A stretch of DNA of 64,000 nt from JAJTZA01 sp041744075. Its GTDB lineage: Bacteria; Verrucomicrobiota; Verrucomicrobiia; Chthoniobacterales; Terrimicrobiaceae. The notes below the pieces were generated by a model. It searched no databases. It saw only the letters and a program-made list of their open reading frames with translations, and was not told the DNA's origin. The stretch lies in NCBI GenBank assembly GCA_041744075.1, contig JBGTLQ010000344.1, forward strand, positions 48,015-112,014. The letters run 5' to 3'. The position numbers and the translations under genes are program-made. Of this stretch, positions 58,258 through 64,000 are shown piece by piece. Within the stretch, counting starts at the first letter, position 1, and each line of letters starts with the position of its first letter.

Positions 58258-60627
58258 ATGTTCTCGAGTTTTGCATCCTTGCTCCATGGCCTTCGCCGTC
58301 GAATGAGTCGCAGCGAGTGGGCGATTCGCCACATGAGGATTCCTGTTTTCGAGGGGACGGCCGAGGACCCGGGGTTGTTGCTGATTCAGATTGACGGATT
58401 TCCGCGTGAGGAATTGGAGATCGCGATGCGGGAGGGGAGGATGCCTTTTCTCGCCGGGCTTCACAAACGCAGCACCTACGGGCTCACCACTTTTTATCCT
58501 GGCGTGCCAAGCACCACCCCGGCGGTGCAGGCAGAATTATTCTATGGTGTCAGGGCCGGGGTCCCTGCCTTTTCCTTTCAGAATCGAGCCACCGGAAAAA
58601 TCGTCTCGATGTTTGATCCTAAACTGGCCAGGGAATTCGAGGCAGACTTTTCGGCGCGAGGGGAAAATCTGCTGACTGGGGGCAGTTCCTGGTCAAACAT
58701 CTATTCTGGAGGCGCTTCACCGGAGGAATGTCACTTTTGTATCAGCAGCTTCCGCTTGAAGAATTGGTTCAACCAAAAACATTATTTTGCGAAGGTCATT
58801 TTCTCCCTTCTTCATCTTCCTTCGCTCATCAGGATCGCCGGTCTCATTTTGTTGGAATTCGTTCTAGGGATTGCTGATGCCCTATGGGGGATATGCAAAG
58901 GTCGAAAACTGACGATGGAACTTGGGGCCATCCTTTCGCGCATGTGTGTTGGGGTGGCGGTGCGGGAACTGCTTGGCATCGGAGGCCGATTGGACCTTGC
59001 CAGGGGGCTCCCCATCATTCATCTGAATTTTCTTGGATATGATGAGTTGTCCCATTGCCGGGGACCCAAATCGTGGTTTGCCCGCTGGTCGCTGCGGGGA
59101 ATTGATTCCGCCATCGCTGATCTCTATCACGCCGCGCACCGTTCCCAACGTCGGGATTATCAGGTGTGGATTTTTTCGGATCACGGTCAGGACGAGACCA
59201 AATCATTGGAAGAGGAATTCTCCGGAGGCCTGCGCAAAATCATAGCGGACTGTTTGTCTTCAGGAGAAGCGCTCACCACTCAATCTTTTCACAAAACTTA
59301 CCCCACGTCCCGATGGCTTTACGAAAGGGATAGGCGAAGAGCCAAGCAGGACGACACGGCTGAAGAAGAGTTCTCCCTGGCTTGCATGGGGCCGGTTGGT
59401 CACGTGTACGTTCGTCGTCCCATGGGGGATCAGGAAAGACATGCCTTGGCACGTCGCTTGGTGGAACAAGGGAAAATTCCGGCCGTTGTTCATCTTTGCT
59501 CGGATGGCTCGGTGATTTGGCACGATCCCGAAGGAGAGGCGGTGGTGCCTGGTGAACTTGCCGAGCGTCTGACCTGTTATGGGCCAGCCCTGCGCCGGGA
59601 AATGGCCAACGATTTGCTGCAACTGGCCAAGAATGAAAATGCAGGCGATCTGATTCTGTTTGGATTTAATGGTGCCGGGGAGTGCTGGACCTTCGCAGCG
59701 GAACGGGGTTCGCATGGTGGACTTGGACCTCAGGAGAGTCATGGATTTCTTATGACGCCACCCGCCACGCCGCTTCCAAAGGGCAGTGAGGACTTTGTTC
59801 GTCCCGAGGGTTTGAGAAACGCGGTCTTTCATCTGCTGGGGAAACAAACTATGGAATCCTGGTCATTTCAGCCCTCAACCTCCAGCCGCTTGAAGGTCAT
59901 GAGTTACAATGTTCACAGTTGTTCGGGCATGGACGGACGCATATCGCCTCGCCGCATCGCGCGGGTGATCGCCCAAGTCAATCCCGACATCGTTGCTCTG
60001 CAAGAGTTGGACAACGGGCGCATCCGAACACGAGGGGAGGATCAGGCCAACTTGATCGCCAACGTGCTTGGTTATCATGTGGTGTTCTGCCCCACCGTCA
60101 CCAGAGGGGAGGAACGTTACGGGCATGCGGTGCTGAGCCGGTGGCCGCTGGAGACAGTGAAAGTGGCCGAGTTACCAAGCCTTCCCGGCGGTCTTTGGCC
60201 GGAAAAACGTGGAGCCTTGTGGACCCGTCTTCAATTTCACGGCATGAGGGTTCATGTGGTCACCACCCACTTCGGACTCAGTTCCGCAGAGCGTAAGGCT
60301 CAGATGGGTGCCTTGCTGGGAACGGATTGGCTCGGCGCAATTCCTGAGGAAGACCCGGTGATTCTTTGCGGTGACTTCAATTGCCGCCCCGGAGATGCCC
60401 CTCATCGGCTGGCGACCGCAAGCCTCCATGACGTCGCCGGGCCCAAAGGATATTCCACCTTCAGTTCGTTGCAGCCCATCATGCGATTGGATCATATTTT
60501 TGTGAGTCGTCATTTTGAATCACAGCTTGCCCGGGTGGTGGACAATCATCTCACCCGGGTGAGTTCTGATCACCTTCCTTTGGTGGCAGAGTTGATGATG
60601 ACGGTCTCAGGCGCGAAGACCCTGTGA
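58258..60627 (+). CDS. alkaline-phosphatase-superfamily domain fused to an EEP phosphatase/nuclease domain
   Basis: A 789-residue protein. Residues about 38-530 are an alkaline-phosphatase-superfamily (type I phosphodiesterase-like) domain: LLIQIDGFPREE (metal Asp), PSTTPAVQAELFYG (nucleophile Thr), NFLGYDELSH (Asp/His), IFSDHGQDE (Asp/His) and the final GSHGGLGPQESHG (His). A hydrophobic stretch near 180-215 may be a membrane anchor. Residues about 540-785 are an endonuclease/exonuclease/phosphatase (EEP) domain: LKVMSYNVHS, DIVALQELD, THFGLS, LCGDFNCRPGD, RLDHIFVS and SSDHLPLVAE. Both active sites look complete. Natural substrates could be phospholipid or nucleotide phosphodiesters. It ends 2 bp from the LigD polymerase gene. 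Confidence 0.85.
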   Translation: MFSSFASLLHGLRRRMSRSEWAIRHMRIPVFEGTAEDPGLLLIQIDGFPREELEIAMREGRMPFLAGLHKRSTYGLTTFYPGVPSTTPAVQAELFYGVRAGVPAFSFQNRATGKIVSMFDPKLAREFEADFSARGENLLTGGSSWSNIYSGGASPEECHFCISSFRLKNWFNQKHYFAKVIFSLLHLPSLIRIAGLILLEFVLGIADALWGICKGRKLTMELGAILSRMCVGVAVRELLGIGGRLDLARGLPIIHLNFLGYDELSHCRGPKSWFARWSLRGIDSAIADLYHAAHRSQRRDYQVWIFSDHGQDETKSLEEEFSGGLRKIIADCLSSGEALTTQSFHKTYPTSRWLYERDRRRAKQDDTAEEEFSLACMGPVGHVYVRRPMGDQERHALARRLVEQGKIPAVVHLCSDGSVIWHDPEGEAVVPGELAERLTCYGPALRREMANDLLQLAKNENAGDLILFGFNGAGECWTFAAERGSHGGLGPQESHGFLMTPPATPLPKGSEDFVRPEGLRNAVFHLLGKQTMESWSFQPSTSSRLKVMSYNVHSCSGMDGRISPRRIARVIAQVNPDIVALQELDNGRIRTRGEDQANLIANVLGYHVVFCPTVTRGEERYGHAVLSRWPLETVKVAELPSLPGGLWPEKRGALWTRLQFHGMRVHVVTTHFGLSSAERKAQMGALLGTDWLGAIPEEDPVILCGDFNCRPGDAPHRLATASLHDVAGPKGYSTFSSLQPIMRLDHIFVSRHFESQLARVVDNHLTRVSSDHLPLVAELMMTVSGAKTL

Positions 60628-60629
60628 TT

Positions 60630-61538
60630 TTACAGCTTCTTAAGCGGGGGGAGTTTCTGTTTTAGTGTTAAAATCGGCTCAAAAAGATCACCCATGGCCT
60701 CGACGCGTCGGAGGACATCTTTGGCCTCGAACGAAAGAAGCCGCTTGCTTTTGAGGGCTTTTTTCACTTCGTCCCAGGTGACCGGAGTGGAAACCGTGGG
60801 TGTTTCTTTTGCGCGCAGGGAATAAACGTTTACCGTTGTTTTTTTGGCATCATTTTGGCTCCAATCCACAAAGACTTTTCCTTTTCTGGCGCTTCTGGTC
60901 ATTCGGGAAATGACGGTCTCGGGAAATTGCTGCTCAAGCACATTTGCCACGGCATGGGCAAAGGCCTTGGTCCGCTCGTAGGTCACGGGGGTATTGAGAG
61001 GGACATAAACTTGCAGGCCTTTGGATCCGGAGGTTTTGGGAAAGCACTGCAGGCCAAAGTTGTCGAAGAGGGCCTTGATGGCCAAGCCGACGTGGCAACA
61101 GAGAACAATATCCGCCGGAGGCCCCGGGTCCAAATCAAACGCCAGCGAGGTGGGGCGTTTTAAGGCAGGGGCCTGATGTAAGAACGTATGAAGTTCCAAG
61201 TCTGCCAAATTTGCCGCCCAGACCAACGCGGGCAGATCATTCATCAGACAATAGTTAACGGACCCGCCATCCTTTTTGGCCACCTTGCGGGTCTTGACCC
61301 ACTTGGGCCGATGGGCGGGACATTCCTTTTCGTAAAAAAAGAAACCTTCCACACCATCAGGATAACGCTTCAGGCTGATGGGGCGATTTTTGAGATGCGG
61401 CAGGAGAACTTTTGAGATTTTGATGTAATAATCGATGACCTCTCCTTTGGTGAAACCGGTCTTGGGATAATAAACCTTTTTCAGATTTGTGACATCAACC
61501 TTGGTTCCCTGCACATCCAACGTGGCATTTTCTCCCAT
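60630..61538 (-). CDS. ligD: LigD-type NHEJ polymerase/primase domain protein
   Basis: A 302-residue archaeo-eukaryotic-primase-type polymerase that fills and extends ends during non-homologous end joining. Motifs: GFTKGEVIDYYIKIS, AFDLDPGPPAD (catalytic Asp pair), CFPKTSGSKGLQVYVPL and SRMTRSARKGKVFVDWSQN. In Mycobacterium and Pseudomonas this domain is joined to the ligase; here it is separate. Its start is 2 bp after the stop of the PE-ligase gene, so the three NHEJ genes form a minus-strand operon Ku - ligase - polymerase. Confidence 0.92.
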   Translation of the reverse strand: MGENATLDVQGTKVDVTNLKKVYYPKTGFTKGEVIDYYIKISKVLLPHLKNRPISLKRYPDGVEGFFFYEKECPAHRPKWVKTRKVAKKDGGSVNYCLMNDLPALVWAANLADLELHTFLHQAPALKRPTSLAFDLDPGPPADIVLCCHVGLAIKALFDNFGLQCFPKTSGSKGLQVYVPLNTPVTYERTKAFAHAVANVLEQQFPETVISRMTRSARKGKVFVDWSQNDAKKTTVNVYSLRAKETPTVSTPVTWDEVKKALKSKRLLSFEAKDVLRRVEAMGDLFEPILTLKQKLPPLKKL

Positions 61539-61540
61539 GG

Positions 61541-63076
61541 CTAAGTGGTCTCGCGAATCACCTCGCGGGCTTTTTTTTCATTGCGCAAACCATGAAAAAC
61601 CGAGTGGCGAAGTTTGCCGTCCGTTGTCCATTCTGCAAACTTGACCTGACAGACCAAAGTCGGCTTGACCCAGTGGCAGCGCTTGAACTCCGCCAGCGTG
61701 ATTCCCTGACCCCAACGGCCTAGTTCTTTTTCAGGGAGATTGGCGAATGGGCAGGTGGCGCGTAAAATTCCTCGCAGAGCTTTGTGAATCGTGGTCAGCG
61801 ATTTCTCATTAAATCCCGTGCCAACTTTGCCAGCGAATAGGAATTTGCCTTTCTGATAATATCCCAACAACAACGATCCGAAGGCTGATCGACTGCCCTT
61901 CGGATCGGTGTATCCTCCAATAACAAATTCTTGTTCATTCTCGATTTTGAGTTTGATCCAGGCCCCGGTGCGGCGTCCCGGTTCGTAATGCGATTGTTGT
62001 CTCTTGCCGATGAGCCCTTCCAGCCCCAACTTGCCAGCCTGAGCTAAAAGCGGCTTTGCTTCGTGCCCCAGTGCTGCGGAAAACCTGATTGGGCTGCTCG
62101 AGTCGGGGATCAGCGTTTCCAGCAGGGCCTTCCTTTCTTCCAATGGTTTCGATAACAGGCCCTTGCCATCGCAGTGAAGTAAATCAAAGGCATAAAAAAA
62201 CACCGGTGGCTGGCTTGCTTCGCCCCCGTAAGCCTGCAAAAGCTGGAACGAGGATCGCCCCTTCCCATCCAATGCGACAATCTCTCCGTCCACGATGGCC
62301 TCACTGGTCTTCAGGTCAGGGATTGCCTCTACGAGTGCTGGGAATTTGGCGCTCAGATCTTTGTTGGTTCGGGACAACAGCCGAACCCCGGAGGCGTCTT
62401 TGATCGCAATGGCCCGCCAGCCATCAAACTTGATTTCATACAACCAGTCCCCGGGAGGAGGAGATTTTGTGAGTTTTGCCTTCATTGGTTCGATAAAGGC
62501 CAGCGGTGCTCTTCGTTTGTGTTGGGGGGTCGCAGACTCTTTTTGAGCCAGTTGTTTCATCGTTTTCCCAGAAACGACCGAGGTGTCATCCTGCCGTTTT
62601 GACACAGGCTTCATATCCTCACCCCCTCGAATCAGAAGCCACTGATCTTCCGTTTTAAGTCGAACCAGATACCATTCGCCCTGCAGTTTGGTGCCGTTCA
62701 AAACAAAGTGCAGTTTCCCTCCTTTCAGATCTTTGGCCGGAGTTTTTGTGAGCGGATTAAAGGTGCCCTGATCCCAGACCATGACCGTTCCCCCACCGTA
62801 TTGGCCTTTGGGAATTTGGCCTTCAAACCCAGCATAAGACACGGGGTGATCTTCCACTTGAACGGCAAGGCGTTTTTCTGAATGCGCATACGGAACGCCT
62901 TTCGGCACGGCCCATGACTTCAGGGTGCCACCAACCTGAAGGCGTAAATCGTAATGCAGCCGACTGGCGGCATGTTTCTGAATGACAAAGCGATGTTGGC
63001 TCTTCCCGTCAGATTTCGCGGCAGGCTCGGTGGTTTTTCGAAAATCCCGCTTCTTGCGATAAGCCTGAAGTGACAT
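61541..63076 (-). CDS. ligD: LigD-type ATP-dependent DNA ligase with phosphoesterase domain
   Basis: A 511-residue enzyme. Residues about 25-150 are the 3'-phosphoesterase domain (HRFVIQKHAASRLHYDLRLQVGG, WAVPKG, HPVSYAGFEGQIPKGQYGGG). Residues about 195-500 are an ATP-dependent ligase: adenylation motif YEIKFDGWRA (Lys), SRTNKD, DGEIVALD, FYAFDLLHCDG, GLIGKRQ and IKLKIENEQE. It seals breaks held by Ku. The order PE-ligase with a separate polymerase differs from the three-domain LigD. It lies 9 bp after the Ku stop. Confidence 0.94.
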   Translation of the reverse strand: MSLQAYRKKRDFRKTTEPAAKSDGKSQHRFVIQKHAASRLHYDLRLQVGGTLKSWAVPKGVPYAHSEKRLAVQVEDHPVSYAGFEGQIPKGQYGGGTVMVWDQGTFNPLTKTPAKDLKGGKLHFVLNGTKLQGEWYLVRLKTEDQWLLIRGGEDMKPVSKRQDDTSVVSGKTMKQLAQKESATPQHKRRAPLAFIEPMKAKLTKSPPPGDWLYEIKFDGWRAIAIKDASGVRLLSRTNKDLSAKFPALVEAIPDLKTSEAIVDGEIVALDGKGRSSFQLLQAYGGEASQPPVFFYAFDLLHCDGKGLLSKPLEERKALLETLIPDSSSPIRFSAALGHEAKPLLAQAGKLGLEGLIGKRQQSHYEPGRRTGAWIKLKIENEQEFVIGGYTDPKGSRSAFGSLLLGYYQKGKFLFAGKVGTGFNEKSLTTIHKALRGILRATCPFANLPEKELGRWGQGITLAEFKRCHWVKPTLVCQVKFAEWTTDGKLRHSVFHGLRNEKKAREVIRETT

Positions 63077-63085
63077 GGGGATTCG

Positions 63086-63934
63086 TCAGGCCGCTTTTTT
63101 GCGTCGGGCTGGTTTTTTCGCAGGGGGCGATTTTTTCTTACGTGCAGAGGGTTTGGTTTTCTCTCCGGATTGCTCAAGACTTTTTTTCAGCACAGCGACA
63201 AGATCAATCACATTGGAGGGTTTTTTGGTTCTTGGCTTTGCTTCGATGTGATTGCCACCATCTTCAATCTTATCCTCAATCATATCTTCCAAGGCTTCGC
63301 GATAGTCATCCTTGTATTTTTCGGGCTCCCATTTCTCTGTCATGCTCTCCACCAATTTCATGGCCATGATCATCTCCGGTTTCCCTGCGGTTTTGGCTTG
63401 GGGTGCTTTGAACTCAGAGCTGTCCAAAACTTCGCCAGGAAAATACATGAGCTCCAGCATGAGGCCATCTTTCTGAGGTTTCACAGCGGCCAGATGCTGG
63501 CGCGTTTTGAGCACAACCTTGGCGATGGCAATTTTGCCGGCTTTTTCGAGCGTTTCGCGGAGCAGGACATATGCTTTGTCCCCACCCTTGGCGGGTTCCA
63601 TGTAGTAGGGTTTGTAGAACAGCAGAGGGTTAACCTCCTTGATCTCAACAAAGTTCAGGATATCCACGGTTTGAGTCGCTTCAATATCCACACGGGTGAA
63701 GTCCTCATCTTTCAAAACCACAAATTTTTCTTTTTCGTATTCGTAACCTTTAACGATCTCGTCCCACGGGACTTCTTTCCCATCCGCACTCGCCACGCGC
63801 TTGTAGCTCACTGGACTCAGATCGGATTTTCTCAACAACCGGAACTTTAACTCTTCCCGGCGGACCGCAGGGAAAAGCGATATGGGGATGTTGATCAAAC
63901 CGAAGCTGATAGCTCCTTTCCAGATGGCTCTCAT
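63086..63934 (-). CDS. ku: Ku protein, NHEJ end-binding factor
   Basis: A 282-residue bacterial Ku that forms a homodimeric ring on DNA ends and recruits LigD. It begins MRAIWKGAISFGLINIPISL, the family signature, and shows KRVASADGKEVPWDEIVKGYEYEK, FYKPYYMEPAKGGDKAYVLL and PKY-type segments. The C-terminal 50 residues are Lys/Pro/Ala-rich (KKKSPPAKKPARRKKAA), as in other bacterial Ku proteins where the tail aids DNA binding. It heads the NHEJ operon; the promoter lies in 63935-64000 near the window edge. Confidence 0.95.
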   Translation of the reverse strand: MRAIWKGAISFGLINIPISLFPAVRREELKFRLLRKSDLSPVSYKRVASADGKEVPWDEIVKGYEYEKEKFVVLKDEDFTRVDIEATQTVDILNFVEIKEVNPLLFYKPYYMEPAKGGDKAYVLLRETLEKAGKIAIAKVVLKTRQHLAAVKPQKDGLMLELMYFPGEVLDSSEFKAPQAKTAGKPEMIMAMKLVESMTEKWEPEKYKDDYREALEDMIEDKIEDGGNHIEAKPRTKKPSNVIDLVAVLKKSLEQSGEKTKPSARKKKSPPAKKPARRKKAA

Positions 63935-64000
63935 GGTGGTGATTGTTTGGACGTCGCAGGCATACCATAATCGCAGCCCCCCTAGGGTTTGGTTGTGCCT

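Overview
The window reads as a chromosome segment of a member of the Verrucomicrobiota, or a close PVC-group relative. This is inferred from the mix of gene families, not from any marker gene. The pointers are PEP-CTERM surface proteins with autotransporter-associated beta-strand repeats, prepilin-type H-X9-DG-like secretion proteins, several S1 sulfatases beside unusual glycoside hydrolases, and many hybrid histidine kinases. I saw no rRNA, tRNA, CRISPR array, insertion sequence or phage genes.

Region 1 (1-34.7 kb) is a glycan-degradation island. It opens with a cut-off prepilin gene, a secreted protein and a PEP-CTERM protein closed by a strong terminator. A tightly packed plus-strand run follows: a truncated GH28 fragment, a GH130 mannosyl-glucose phosphorylase, a GPH-type sugar symporter, a sulfatase with a large extra C-terminal region, a collapsed BNR/GH74-like pseudogene and a GH114-like hydrolase. 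Next come a second sulfatase, an SGNH esterase, a six-hairpin glycosidase, a GH74-like protein with a secreted partner, a LacI regulator, a third sulfatase, a uronate-dehydrogenase-like enzyme, a repeat-rich secreted protein, GH95 and an ADP-ribosylglycohydrolase-family protein. A GntR-type regulator then precedes a PEP-CTERM protein, a prepilin-like protein, an alginate-lyase-family protein, a lectin-like secreted protein and a GH5-SGNH fusion. Sulfatases, GH95, lyase and uronate enzyme together suggest sulfated, fucose- and uronate-containing polysaccharides; the exact substrate cannot be read from sequence.

Region 2 (34.7-58 kb) is a signalling and stress island. It holds a NarL-type two-component pair, three hybrid kinases and one large PAS kinase, stand-alone receiver proteins, and small stress or membrane proteins (CsbD, DUF1328/YtjA, DUF883-like, DUF2934). 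It also has an ECF sigma factor, a transglutaminase-like protein, a DUF892 ferritin-like protein, a zinc alcohol dehydrogenase, a YflT-like protein, an SRPBCC protein, a split spermidine-synthase-like pair and a Na+/H+ antiporter. The kinase set shows visible decay: a kinase whose phospho-accepting His is Tyr, a kinase/TreY chimera and a kinase remnant fused to a receiver. The last kinase carries an ethylene-receptor-like copper-site domain.

Region 3 (58-64 kb) encodes a protein joining an alkaline-phosphatase-superfamily domain to an endonuclease/exonuclease/phosphatase domain. It is followed by a complete NHEJ set on the minus strand: Ku, a PE-ligase LigD and a separate LigD polymerase. Function calls rest on motif reading alone; no database search was possible.
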